From Mytilus galloprovincialis (lineage: Eukaryota; Mollusca; Bivalvia; Mytilida; Mytilidae): a stretch of 64,000 bases of DNA. Made by a program: the position numbers and the translations under genes. Under the pieces are notes generated by a model. The model made no database searches. It was not told the DNA's origin and saw only the letters and a program-made list of their open reading frames with translations. Location: contig NC_134839.1 in the NCBI RefSeq assembly GCF_965363235.1, forward strand, positions 73,050,910 through 73,114,909, in the 5' to 3' direction. Position 1 is the stretch's first letter. Each line of letters begins with the position of its first letter. This document shows, piece by piece, positions 36,308 through 48,260 of the stretch.

Positions 36308-37007
36308 CTTAAAAAATATACATACTTTAATTATTTATTGTATCAGTTCTTACTTGTTAGTTTGATGAAATTTAAAAGCAAAATCTTTCGTATGGAACAC
36401 TGTATTGTTCTGTATTTATTTCACCAGTTGGAAATTATCTCCAAAACAGGTTATTTTAACCAGTTGCCTTAATATACCCCGAATAGGTTATAAAGGTTAT
36501 AAAGAATGCAGTTTTTTGTTGTTGTTGTTAATAGTAGCACATTTTAGAAAGCGACTTTTCTAGAGGGTAAATGAGATTTTAGATTGATCCCTGTAAAACA
36601 CAGCATCTTCAATGAATTCGTATCACATCACACATATTCAACCAGATACTTAGAGTAATGGCTAACCAAAAGCTGTTGGGTTTTTTTTTTGTAATCATTT
36701 ACACTATGCATTATTTTTCCTTTCATCCCAAATCGGGATATTATACCACATTTAGGAGATAATATCCTACCTGTTCATCAAGAATGACATTTTTTAATAT
36801 GGTGGATTTGTAGGGAAAAAAAGAGACTCTATTTTTCTTGAAACTGTTGGGTTTTATTTTGTTTTTGCACCAAGAGCAATAAATTACTTTCTCTGATATG
36901 AATATTGTTAATGTTTCAACAAGATTAATATTTGCATTCAACTGTTTATTTATAAGTTTTTCGTGTCTACATACGTATAGTATCATTTCGTGAAAGTCTG
37001 TGTTCAC

Positions 37008-37141
37008 ATAGGGTCTTGAGACAGCACAAAATCAATACGAGAACTGCTGATATAACACCGACGGTGGCAACAACAGCAAGAACAGCTGAACTTGAGGCCA
37101 TGAAACATAACCATTATAAAGTGTACCATTTACTTTGACAT
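37008..37141 (-). CDS. membrane exon with start codon, PPxY protein copy C
   Basis: After acceptor ttatttcag there is a short 5' part with an in-frame TAA, then ATG at 37101. The product begins MASSSAVLAVVATVGVISAV and continues to LVLILCCLKTL, a single helix that could act as a signal anchor, followed by two cysteines. The exit T|GTGAAC is a weak donor but gives the same phase 1 as copies A, B and D. The joined protein would be about 105 residues. The weak donor is the least certain part. Confidence 0.6.
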
Positions 37142-37299
37142 CTGAAATAACAAAAAACTCAGACATTTACTTATATCAAGTACATGTAAATATATGACAA
37201 ACAATGATATCAAACTGTTTTGGTTTTAGTATGTGTTATTGATCATCAGACCTTAAAATAAAAGACAATAGCAGTATACCGTTGTTCAATAGTCATAAA

Positions 37300-37472
37300 C
37301 CAGTTTCAATCCACCATTTTCTAAGTAAGAAATTGCCTGTACCAAGTCAGGAATATGACAGTTGTTATCTATTCGTTTGATGTTTTTGATGTTTTGATTT
37401 TGCCATTTGATTCAGGACTTTCCGGTTTGAATTTCCTCGGAGTTCATTTTTTTGTGATTTTACATGTTTTTC
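37300..37472 (+). repeat. dispersed repeat (aatccaccattttc family)
   Basis: Same series as 17.04-17.23 kb: tcaatccaccattttc, gtaccaagtcaggaatatga, ttgattttgccatttgatt and ttgtgattttac. It lies just upstream of copy C. Confidence 0.7.
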
Positions 37473-37479
37473 TTCGATT

Positions 37480-38640
37480 ATTGACGCTGTTACCTTAAAT
37501 AGTGTTCACCCATTACAATAATTGTTAATATTGACATGAGAACGACTTCTAAACGGCACATATGATTCTAATGCAGTCTAAAAGTATCCGTTGATAAATC
37601 ATTCAAAAGGTCAATAGATTACAAACTAAACTATTAGTTTTCAAATTAATTTATGTCGATATTATACACGTATATATTTACCTGTTTAACTATATTTTCT
37701 TAGTCCTTGTATTGTACTTACATATAAAGTATACAAAATCACTCACCTCAAATAATATATTTATCATGTTTATTCTGTATCCATGCATCTGTATAGGTGC
37801 AAATATTGCGTGCAATTCAACTAAGTATTTGCAAAGATTTGTCTACCTGTCTTTTAAATAATGCACATCGTTTTAAGGTGATTTCATGTGTGCCCATGTA
37901 TTACACAAACATTCTTTAACTATATTCCATATAGTAATATATCAACCATATACACTTTTTTTTTATTTGTATGGTACACAACTTTATTTAAAGTCATATG
38001 AAACGGGTTTCTGGTGATTACAATGTTAATGAGTGGTTACAAAGTCCTCAGAGATTATTTTTTTTAACAGTTGTGACAAATTCACAACGTATAATCGACA
38101 AAAAATATTTCTTTAATTAGTTGTTTATCAAATTTGGGTTTTTTGTGACGACATTTAATGATTTACTAAATATGACCTTGACAAACAAACAAGACGGAGA
38201 ACGCAAAACATAAGTGAAATAATGGAGTGATGTAAATTATTTATTTTCTTATTGTCCATGCGTTCCATTTGGTCAATAAAACTGTGTCATAATAGTTGTT
38301 ACATGATTTGATGTATAGAATATTTCTTTAAGAAATGAAAGATAATATCATCTTTAGTCAATGTTTGTTTACCTTATTTTTCAATACGGTAATTCTCTTT
38401 AAATTTGCGTTACGTGAATCCCGAGGTTCTTACGAGATATCTAAACTTTAAGGTCGGTGCATACGAAAAATTTATAGACGAATTTGAAAACTGGAAGACA
38501 ATGTTTCAATGCAGGACATTTTTGTATCTCTTCATTTATAAAACAAATGTAAAATGTCCACAATTTTTATAGTAAAAAATAGCCATTCAAGTTCATTAAC
38601 ATAAATTTATATTTTTTTAGACTTAATCTAAGATATCCTA
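37480..38640. other. no gene recognised
   Basis: Unclassified AT-rich sequence left of the large inverted-repeat element. Confidence 0.4.
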
Positions 38641-38669
38641 AATACAGTGGAGATCACTTCTAACCTCTC

Positions 38670-39040
38670 ATTAAATCTGTCAGGAGAACTGTTCTAGAAC
38701 AGTACGTAGAACTGTCAGCCTGACACCTTTTAGTCAGTTCTAGGTTAGATCTGTTCTAGCTAGAACTGATTTGGTCAGTTCTACCTACAACTTATCCTGA
38801 CAGTTCTACCCTAGAACAGTTTTAGACAGTTCTAGCTAGAACTGACCAAATATTTGGTCAGTTCTACTTCTAGAACAGTTCTACGGTTAGAATTGATTTC
38901 TAATTCTACGGCTAGAATTGATTTTTATAAATTCTACGGCCAGAATTGATTTATAAGTTCTACGGCTAAAATTGATTTATAAATTCTACGGCTAAAATTG
39001 ATTTATAAATTCTACGGCTAGAGTTGATTTATAAGTTTGA
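38670..39040. repeat. left subterminal repeats
   Basis: First part: AGAACTG/CAGTTCTA palindromes every 20-30 bases. Second part (38880-39036): a 30-31 bp array of ttctacggctagaattgatt with small changes, absent from the right end. Confidence 0.75.
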
Positions 39041-39419
39041 AGAACTCTTTGCCTTAATATAAAGGCTTGGGTAAAAAAGCGATTTAAATTATATAGAGTT
39101 TTGCTATTTTGCCGGTTTTATTTCAGATTTATAATCGGCAAGAGAACATGTTTAACCTGTTAACCACGTCATATTCTGCATGTATGTGCCTGTTCCAAGT
39201 CAGGAGCATGTAATTCTCTCTTTTCTTTTATTGATGTGTCACATAAATTATTTGTTTTTCTTTCATTTTTTGTACATAAATTAGGCCGTTAGTATTAGGG
39301 GGGAGCATTATTATTTGAATTGTTTTACATTTGTTATTCCGGTAGTCAGGATGGCTCGTTATTACATAACAAAATTATCGGACCTCATTAACCAATATAA
39401 TATCAGTTCACGAGTAGTT

Positions 39420-41120
39420 TTCATACCTCGGACGTCCTGTTTAACAAAAATCCTTTGACCGCATCAATCTAAACTGCCATTATTTGCTTTTTCTTTCTGC
39501 AAATCTATATAGCTGCACAGTACTTCAGTTTTAATTTTAGGTCTAGAGGGACTGTAATATACAAGTTACAGCAATTTTTGAAAAACAATTTGTTCGCATC
39601 AGTTTATATAGTGCCAGCATGCAGGGGCAGATTCAGCCATTTTTAAAAGGCTGGGGGGGGATACAACTATATGCTCCCATTCAAATGCATTGATGTTAAA
39701 AAAAAGTGGGGTTCCAACCCCTGGACCCCCTCCCCTTGATCCTAAATATTGAATCATAATCAAATATCAGTACTTTTTATACTTCAGACTGAGTTGTGTA
39801 ATAAAATCTTTTGGCTGCATCAACCAAAACTTACCTTATTTGCTTTTTATTATGTAAATCTATATAGCTGCACAGCAATTCAGTTGGTCGAGAGGGACTG
39901 TAGTATATAAATAACTGCAATATTGGAAATCAATGACCACAAATTTTTTTTCGCATCAATTGAGGGTGCCAGCATTTCCTATTTTTATTCAAAATATCGC
40001 ATCAGAAACAAATATCAGTAGTTTTCATACCTCAGACTGACTCATGTAACAAAATTATTTGTCTGCATCAATCAAAACTGACCATATTTGACAGCATCAA
40101 CCAAAACTGACCATATTTGAGCACATCAACCAAAACTGACCATATTTGCTCTTTTTTATGTAACTCTTATAGTCGCATAGTAAATCTGTAATATTTTTAT
40201 GTAAGGATGGAGTGTATAATCATGATAATACAAATGATCTATATTATGGGGTTATTGCATGAATATTGGGGAATATTGTTCAGAGTAGAATTTTATATTG
40301 CACGAGCTTATATTTTTATAGCAGGATGGATTGTTTAATATAAATGAAAGCAATATTGGAAAACAAAATTATGCTCGCATCAGTCTATAGTGCCAGCATG
40401 TCCTCTTTTCAATCAAAATTTTGAATCGTAAACTAATTTCAGTAGTTTTGATATCTCAGACTGACTCATGGATATAACAAAATTATTTGTCCGCATCACC
40501 CAAAACCATGAAAACTGACCATATTTATAGCTTACTATGCGGTATGGGCTTTGCTCATTGTTGAAGGCCGTACGGTGACCTATAGTTGTTAATGTCTGTG
40601 TCATTTTGGTCTTTTGTGGATAGTTGTCTCATTGATGCAATAATACCACATCTTCTTTTTTATATTTGACAGCATCAACCAAAACTGACCATATGTGACA
40701 GCATCAAGCAAAACTGACCATATTTACACTTTATAATGTAAATCTTAATACATATATATAGCCGCATAGTAAATCACTTATAGTTACATATAACGATGGA
40801 TTGTATAATTCAAATGACAGCAATATTGTAACACATTGGCTACACAAAAATTTCCACATCAATTTAGAGTACCAGCAATTTTCTGCAAGTCCTCTTTTTA
40901 TTCAAAATATTGAATTGTAAACAAATGTCAGTAGTTTCGATATATATGTATCAGACCGAGTCGTTTTAACAAAATTATTTGACCACATCAACCAAAACTG
41001 AACTTATTTACACTTATGATGTAAATATATATGGCCTCAGTCATTGTAAACCAATAATATTTCTATGTCAGGACGGATCGTATGATAAAAATGACACCAA
41101 CTTTGGAACACAATACACCT
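39420..41120 (+). repeat. internal degenerate tandem array, about five units
   Basis: Each unit contains, in order, tcagtagttttgatacctca-like sequence, gcatcaaccaaaactgacc, ctatatagctgcacagta, agcaatattggaaa, and gtgccagcat. Unit starts are near 39410, 39765, 40010, 40435 and 40925. Small internal copies of catcaaccaaaactgaccat are also repeated two or three times. No coding potential. Confidence 0.65.
40528..40661 (+). repeat. 3' tail repeat nested in the transposon array
   Basis: From actatgcggtatgggctttg to ataccacatcttct, interrupting an internal unit of the 3.8 kb element. A truncated copy of the tail seen at 43.9-44.06 kb. Confidence 0.75.
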
Positions 41121-42119
41121 TATTTCTAATCCTGGCTGACCCGGCCTCTTGAACTTTTGAAGCATACAACAATCACTTTTCCATTGTGGCGTCATATATT
41201 TTGTTTTATGACGTTAAATTTTTACGGGAACCTGTGTGATATCCAGTAATGGCAGACAAATAGCGATAAGGTGTATTTATACCATATCTAAAAATTTAGC
41301 GCGCCGTTATTTCCTCTCTGTATCCATAATAATGAACCGTCACTAAAGTGGCTTTTTAAGTCCGTTAGTTTGTGCTGAGACCATGGAGACTACTATATAG
41401 TAGTATATAGTAGTCTCAGGTTTGTAATGGGTTTTTGTTTTAACCAAAACTATTTTACAGCATCATCCAACACTCACATGACTGATTCATATACTTTATT
41501 TTAAAATAAAAAGTACATGTATGGGAAGTTCTCTTCTTGGAATAGTATACTGTTAATATAATTTGAAGAAGGCAAAGAAAAATGCATGATTTGGTTTGTA
41601 GCCGAACGTCCAGGGGCAAATGTTTCATTCATGTTCAGATGAGTATATTTTTCTGAGTTCCAGACTCCCTGATATCATTTATAATCGTTATGGATAAGTC
41701 TGGCTAAATTGACGAGATGGTGCAAATGTGTATAGTTTTTTTACGTTATAATACAACAGTTTTTTCATTAATATCCCATAATTCATCCACTGTACAATTT
41801 TCGTTTCAACATTTGTCAAAACAGAATCTTAAATGAATGTAAATCCAAGGCAAACAAGGTAAATTATGATTAAAATTCCATGAATTAAATGCAGAGTTAT
41901 ATTTATGAAGAGACTGTTAATAACGGGGAACGAAGAAACGTAAACAATGATGTTTCCTAAGCAATCTTATAAAAATATTTCTCCGATGAGTTAGATAACC
42001 TTCTATTCACTTCGATATTTGTACATGTAACGTTTGATCAGTAAAAAATATAGAAAATCTGCTATAGCAAAGTAATTGGAAGGGATTTATTTCTTCTAAA
42101 TTCTAAAGTGCCCTTACTG

Positions 42120-42404
42120 CAGTGACGTCATTTAGAACTGTTCTACAGTCCTGACTGATTTAGTCAGTTCTGCTGACAGTTCTACGGTTAGAACTGATTT
42201 GGACAGTTCTACCTAGAACTGATTTAGACAGTTCTACCCTAGAACTGATCCTGACAGTTCTACCTAGAACTGATTTAGTCAGTTCTACCTAGAACTGATT
42301 CTGACAGTACTACTTAGAACAGTTCTAGGGTAGAACTGTTCTAGGTAGAACTGTTCTAGGACAGGTTAGAACAGTTCTATGACAGATATTCTGACAGTTC
42401 TAAC
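42120..42404. repeat. right subterminal repeats
   Basis: Tandem and inverted AGAACTGATTTAG-CAGTTCTACC units, complementary to those at the left end and ending just inside the terminal 28 bases. Confidence 0.75.
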
Positions 42405-42954
42405 GAGAGGTTAGAAGTGATCTCCACTGTATATATATAATTATATATATCACACGACCAGACCACACCATGTTGTGCACCAACAAGTTATGTTATTTGG
42501 ATAAGTGTATCTTTTTTTTTCTTCGTGTTTTTTCATTTCCCGTTCATCGTGGTTTGTACGAGGGATATGGTCAATTGTGATATACAATATGTGTGGGTAT
42601 TTCCATTTATTCTTTTTTTTTTATGTATTCCGTTATCTTAACTGGCAAACTAATTTATCACTTAAAAAATACAAAGAACCGTATTCAAATGAGATTGGAA
42701 AAAGTTGGAATGGAGTTTTATTTAGGTTTCCAGTTGATTTTATTTCACACGTTTTCTTGTCAATGAGCTGTTTATTGTAGATTTTTTCCAGGCAAAATAG
42801 GTAAACATACCTTGTTGAAGCCAATGCCTGTTTACCAACGTTACGAAACATTTAACACGAGTTCATGCAAACAATAACAACACAAAACACGTTATAAATT
42901 GTTCTGTTTGCAGGACGGGATTTTCCACAAACAATCAGTAATACTATTTGAAGC

Positions 42955-43076
42955 AAAAGAGGGGCGAAAGATACCAGAGGGACATTTTAACTCGTAGATC
43001 GGAAATAAACTGACAATGCGATTGCTTAAAATAACAATCAGACAAACTATAGTACACAAGAAATCACATGGAAAAC
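42955..43076 (-). repeat. partial 3' tail of the Penelope-like family
   Basis: Starts at aaaagaggggcgaaagatac (complement of the cctctttta terminus) and is lost after about 120 bases. Confidence 0.6.
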
Positions 43077-43144
43077 TGAAGAACATGCAACCTCAACTCT
43101 AAAAAAGAAAAATGAAATGATACAATCATTATCCTCCAACTAAA

Positions 43145-44065
43145 CATTCTGAAGTTTGGATGTACCTGTAGAAAACTTATTTCAAACGGGATAGCACATC
43201 CTCATTTTTACGGAAATGTTGTTAACCGTGCCCGGAAATTTAGAAATGATCCATGTAAACTTGTCGCTCCTTTAACAAAACTTATTCTTAAAGGTTACAT
43301 ATTTAACACTGTAATAAGATCATTGAATATTGTTTTTATTGGAATAAATATTGATTTTGTTATCATTAGATTAAAAGCTAACTAAATTTTACTAGTATGT
43401 TATATATATGCATATTCATGGATCTACAATCTGTCGATACCTGTAACTTGTCATTGCACAATGTTTTTCTCTGGCTGTTTATGATGTCTTTACACTAAAT
43501 CCATTGGATGTAGGATGTGTACGGATTGATAGTTTAGTCTTAGATGCATGATTTTTTTATTAGTTGTTAGTGGCTTTGAATTAGCTGTCAGATAACTGCG
43601 AGTACTCTCAGATCTGTTCATTGTGTCTTTTTGTGTCGGGATGTATAAGTACCCGGCCACGTCCAATTATATTTTTGTCCATATGATGAGTTAAGGCTTT
43701 TTCAACTGATTTTTATAGTTCGTTCTTATGTTGTACTGTTATACCACTGTCCCAGATAAGGGGGAGGGTTGGGATCCCGCTAACATATTTAACTCCGCCA
43801 CATTATTTATGTATGTGCCTGTCCCAAGTCAGGAGCCTATATATTCAGTGGTTGTCGTTTGTTTATGTGTTACATATTTGTTTTTCGTTCATTTTTTTAC
43901 ATAAATAAGGCCGTTAGTTTTCTCGTTTGAATTGTTTTACATTGTCTTATCGGGGCCTTTTATAGCTGACTATGTGGTATGGGCTTTGCTCATTGTTGAA
44001 GGCCGTACGGTAACCTATAGTTGTTAATGTCTGTGTCATTTTAGTCTTTTGTAGATAGTTAGTAG
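43145..44065 (+). mobile_element. Penelope-like C-terminal fragment with full 3' tail
   Basis: A broken frame gives ISNGIAHPHFYGNVVNRARK and KLILKGYIFNTVIRSL, matching 19.83-20.0 kb. It is followed without a visible junction by 3' non-coding sequence: gtcgggatgtataagtaccc, atgtgcctgtcccaagtcag, ggccgttagttttctcgttt, gtatgggctttgctcattgt and tgacct/taacctatagttg. The last 180 bases equal the short repeats at 8.0, 10.9 and 40.5 kb, which identifies those as truncated copies of this element. Confidence 0.6.
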
Positions 44066-45049
44066 CACAGTTTCACCTTACTTATTGCGATAAACCTAAG
44101 ATCACCCCGTTTTTGTGTTGAGTTCGTGTTTCTAATTTTCTTTGTATTTTTTTAGGACCGGTTTATTGTTTCGTTTTTTTTTATCACGATTTTAAACGTT
44201 GTCGGTTTCTCTTCGATTTACGAGACTTGAATGTTCATTTAGTATCTACCACCTCTTTCTTTTATGTCTCATTTCAGGAACTACGTTTAAAAATTACTTA
44301 ATTTTGAAAAGTACGTATGGATGTCATCTACAACATATGGTGCCTTTTTTTTTATCAAAGTAAACACGATAATATTGAAGCCAACATAAAGTAAAAGGTA
44401 CAAGTATGACTATGGCGTTTTAAGTAAAAAGGGTAATGTTATTTCGTGAAGCGAATTTAATCCATTTTTAAGAAACCATACATCCTTGCAAATGAATCCT
44501 GGACCCGCTGGTCGGCAAAAGGTAAGTAACATTAATTTTACAAATGTATTACCGACACAATTTTCCTTGTTCAGTGCCTTCACATAGTTACACAAGAGAT
44601 AGCAGTTATCATTCATTACACCCTTTTAATACTAGTAACTTATACTAGCATATCAAAAGAAAACGTCATTACTATAATTCATTTTTTCCAGGATTTTTTT
44701 TTTATACAGCAGACGTTGTACTTTGTTTGATTTTTTATGTAATTGAGAGCAGGGTTAGTTATCAATTAGATTTAGTTATTGATAACTTGGTTTTTGTAGA
44801 TAAATCTAATTCAAGTGTAGTTGATTAAATTGAATTAAAACTTGTCTAGCAATTCGAGTTTTTTTTTTTATCTGGTATAGATACTTCTCCGATAGTTACG
44901 ACCGTACATTTGGAATCAATTACAACCTCTCTTCAACACAATAAATGAGAATCTGTCACACAACTGTTACCGACTGTTATAGACCAGTTCCTAAACGAAT
45001 TTGACCTTGAACAGTTTTGAATGTTACGTTAAGATTCCTGTTGGTTGAT

Positions 45050-45238
45050 AAAAAGTAAAATCACAAAAAATACTGAACTTAGAGGAAAATCAATTCGGAA
45101 AGTCCATAATCACATGGCAAAATCAAACAACAAAACGCATCAAAAACGAATGGACAAGAACTGTCATATTCCTGACTTGGTACAGGCATTTTCAAATGTA
45201 GAAAATGGTGGATTAAACCTGGTTCTATACCGCTAACC
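45050..45238 (-). repeat. dispersed repeat (aatccaccattttc family), inverted
   Basis: Minus-strand copy of the repeat at 17.04 and 37.30 kb. Three of these lie beside members of the PPxY gene family. Confidence 0.7.
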
Positions 45239-45557
45239 CTCTCACTTTAATGACAGTCTCATCAATTTCCGACATATTTACATTGATGCGTTAAATAAAC
45301 AGACACAATAAATATAATAGTCAAAATATGGGTACATCAGTCATCATCATATAACAATTTTAAAAGGAACAATCTAACAAAACACAAAAACATCTAAGCT
45401 ATTGTACATTTTATACGAAGGTCATTAGAGTATGTTCTCCGTTTCATCTTCTTCCTTCCTCCGTTCTCCGTTTTCATGTTAGACAATTGATTGTGAAGTT
45501 CTTGAAATAATCAAGATGCATTGAGAAAACTATACATGTATTTCACAAATTCTCTTG

Positions 45558-45787
45558 TTAATTTTCCTGTACATCTGGAAAATTAATAACATTATTCGTA
45601 CTTGAACTCGAATATGAATCGGTATCATTAGGTTGAATCTCAAAACTAGGGTTTGTCTGTCCATCAACAATGTTGTCTTCTGATCTTGTATAGTCAATTA
45701 CATGACAAGCCTGACTGTAAGATGGAGGGAGATGCTGAGATAAATCAGAATATGCTGGTGGTAGGGTCCATACTGACGTGTCTTCAA
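45558..45787 (-). CDS. tail exon of PPxY membrane protein, copy D
   Basis: Entered in phase 1 from acceptor tttgctatag and ended by TAA. It encodes about 76 residues. The core LPPAYSDLSQHLPPSYSQAC carries two intact PPxY motifs, the first overlapping a YSDL sorting signal. It continues HVIDYTRSEDNI and an Asp/Ser-rich end, NDTDSYSSSSTNNVI. This is the best-preserved tail and a good reference for the family. PPxY tails of this layout occur in small adaptor-like membrane proteins (the Shisa/CYYR1/WBP1-like group); the cysteine-rich ectodomain of that group was not found here, so homology is only suggested. Confidence 0.78.
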
Positions 45788-46273
45788 CTATAGCAAATTT
45801 AGGAAACAAGAAAGAGTAGTAATTTTAGAAAGTTTTGCACGATAAATTATTGTTATATAAGTCCAATATGACAAGATGATATGTAACAATATATTAAGAA
45901 ACATACAGAGAAGAATCTGATGTTTTTACCTGTCATTTGCTTTTCAAACTTTTGTCTCTCAGACGCTTATAATGATTATTCGGTACTGTGTAGTGGTGTG
46001 GTATGTTTATATTTTATGATGAGTAACGAATGTTAATGTACAAAATATAATGATATTAAATCGGTTTATTTTTGTAAAAGAAAGATAGTTATGTATCCAT
46101 AACAATACAGTTTTAAACTGAATATGCTATGAATTTTGTTTTATATCAATTTCATTCTGTCAAGTTTTATTTAAACAATCTAATTTTCGCTCTACAGAAT
46201 AACAGATTTATTTCTAGTTAATAAAAAAATGTTTTTCTTTTTCAGTATTCTTTTTGAAATTACTTTTACATAC

Positions 46274-46417
46274 TTGTGTTAAGATTGGAAGAAGCTCTGC
46301 GTGCACATGCTGCCTTAATACAACAATATCCCATCAATGAAAAGAGAAATAGTATTGCAACTACAACTATAACTATAGATTCCGTGGACCCGTTGCTCAT
46401 GTGAATGAGTAAGTTAA
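46274..46417 (-). CDS. membrane exon with start codon, PPxY protein copy D
   Basis: Acceptor aatcag near 46418 and donor CACAA|GTATGT, leaving in phase 1 to fit the tail exon. An in-frame ATG at 46400 starts MSNGSTESIVIVVVAILFLF, then SLMGYCCIKAACARRASSNL. It has an N-glycosylation site (NGS), one membrane helix and a Cys- and Arg-rich juxtamembrane stretch, which by charge places the C-terminus in the cytoplasm. With the tail it gives about 118 residues. The frame is also open upstream of the ATG (NLLIH), entered in phase 1, so an ectodomain exon further upstream remains possible. Confidence 0.7.
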
Positions 46418-47226
46418 CTGATTATGGATAAGTTTGCCATCTTAAAAAAAGAAATTAATACTTTGAGACGTCATAAAGATATTCATTTGTTTTCATTATG
46501 AGGCAAATTTCCTCAATCACAATCGCATCACACCTTTATATTTAATAATATGAATTTGTAGATATTTATTTCGCTGATACTTCATATGGTACCTTTGATA
46601 ACTATTGTATTGTTTTTGTCGGCTTTCATAAGATAAATCCAATACTATAGAAATAGACGGTACCAATAATCAAAACTTTATATGGCATTGCGATAGGGGC
46701 TGCTTGTGTTTTAATTTCTTAATTAATATCATGCGATTTATTTTCCATAAATATCATGGAATGTCATTGACCAATCTGTTTTGTTTTAATAGTATTTTCG
46801 TATGAATTAGGAGTGTGTACATTTTTACATCTAGCGGATGCACATACTAGCATTTAATCTGTATAAAGAAATTTAACCTCCATTATTGATTGCCTATTCA
46901 TCAATATCATACACTAGTCAACAGGTTTAAGTATGAGACGGTCTTTTGGTCTGGACATCTAATGAAAAGTTGGAAAAACAATTTGTTAAGTCGTGTTCAG
47001 TCTTTTTGTTTATATATAGATTTAAAATAGAACAGCAATTAGAGCTGTTCAGACAAATCGCGTGTTGTCAATTCAGTACTGTCCATGCTGTCATGACTAT
47101 TTAGCATAAACTTTTCAGACATTTCAGTATGTCGTTTAAACATGTAAATAGCAGCTACTTAACGATTTTAATATATAGGCGTCAGAGAAGATCGCTTATA
47201 ATGCTGTTAATATAATTGATTGGCTA

Positions 47227-47783
47227 TTAAGGAGGCTCGCGGGTATAAGATTTTCAGAAAAAAATTAAAGTTTTATTAATTTCTTTTAGTAGTTGTTACT
47301 TTATCATATGGTACAAGAATCATTCCAAAATAATATTTGATGTTGGCCCCAGGTGTCTTTTTAAATGTAGATATCATTGAAAAAGGTCAAAATTATCTCC
47401 CTTTGGTGCAAAAATGCCATTTTTTGTCATTAAAATTGAAATATCTTTTTTAACTAATCGGTGACCTGTATTTTTATTGCTGTTTTCAAATAAGCTGTAC
47501 ATAAACTGTATAATTGTAAAATTTTAGCGACTTCTGTAATTTAGTTTTTTTTTTTTTTATTTCGATATTACCGCTATTTCTCCTATTAGTTCAACAGAAA
47601 AAAGTGACATTAACAAAAATGTATGCTTCTTTTGAAGGCAGATTGTGAGCGTAAATAAACGGTGAACTCATTTTTTTATTTCATTTTTCTATTAAGAATA
47701 AGATAAAGTTTATTTATAGAAAAATATAGCGAAATCTTATATTAAATTAAAAAAAAATGATTTAGAGCCGCGAGCCCCCTTAA
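47227..47783. mobile_element. 0.55 kb TTAA-flanked MITE
   Basis: Starts TTAA-GGAGGCTCGCGG and ends, read on the other strand, TTAA-GGGGGCTCGCGG. The 549-base interior is non-coding and AT-rich. A TTAA target with short inverted ends is typical of piggyBac-like elements; the assignment is inferred from the ends only. Confidence 0.65.
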
Positions 47784-47862
47784 GTCCAAAGTTGTCCAAG
47801 ATCTTGCTTATTAAACTTTCGAACAGTAAAAGTTATCAAAGGTACCAGGATTATAATTTAGT

Positions 47863-47906
47863 ACGCCAGACGCGCGTTTCGTCTACATAAGACTCATCAG
47901 TGACGC
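47863..47906 (-). ncRNA. hammerhead ribozyme 4 (type I, intact)
   Basis: Read on the minus strand: GCGTCA, CTGATGA, GTC-ttatgta-GAC, GAAA, C-GCGC-G, triplet GTC, then TGGCGT. Stem I has six pairs. All core residues are present. Confidence 0.86.
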
Positions 47907-48216
47907 TCAAATCAAAATATTTATAAAGCCAAACAAGTAAAAAGTTGAAGAGCATTGAGGATCCAAAATTCCAAAAAGTTGTGCCAAATACGGCTAAGGT
48001 AATCTATGCCTGGGATAAGAAAATCCTTACTGTTTCGAAAAATTCAAAGTTTTGAAAACAGGAAATTTAGAAAAATGACCACATTATTGATATTCATGTC
48101 AACACCGGAGTGTTGACTACTGGGCTGGTGATACCCTCGGGGACGAAACGTCCACCAGCAGTGGCATCGACCCAGTGGTGTAAAAGTTATCAAAGGTACC
48201 AGGATTATAATTTAGT

Positions 48217-48260
48217 ACGCCAGACGCGCGTTTCGTCTACATAAGATTTATCAGTGACGC
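48217..48260 (-). ncRNA. hammerhead ribozyme 5, inactivated
   Basis: Same layout, but the core reads CTGATAAATC in place of CTGATGAGTC. This changes G8, which is needed for catalysis, and removes the first G-C pair of stem II. Predicted inactive. Confidence 0.75.

Larger units (their letters stand above)
38642..42432. mobile_element. 3.8 kb non-autonomous DNA transposon with CAGTGGAG ends
   Basis: The outer 28 bases are exact inverted copies, ATACAGTGGAGATCACTTCT... on both ends. Each end starts CAGTGG and is bordered by TA, as in Tc1/mariner-type elements with a TA target. Inside each end lie dense palindromic repeats of (T)AGAACTG...CAGTTCTA. The centre is a degenerate tandem array of about 400 bp units (39.4-41.1 kb). 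I find no transposase motif in any frame, so the copy is non-autonomous. A retroelement tail at 40.5 kb inserted later. Superfamily is inferred only from the ends. Confidence 0.75.
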
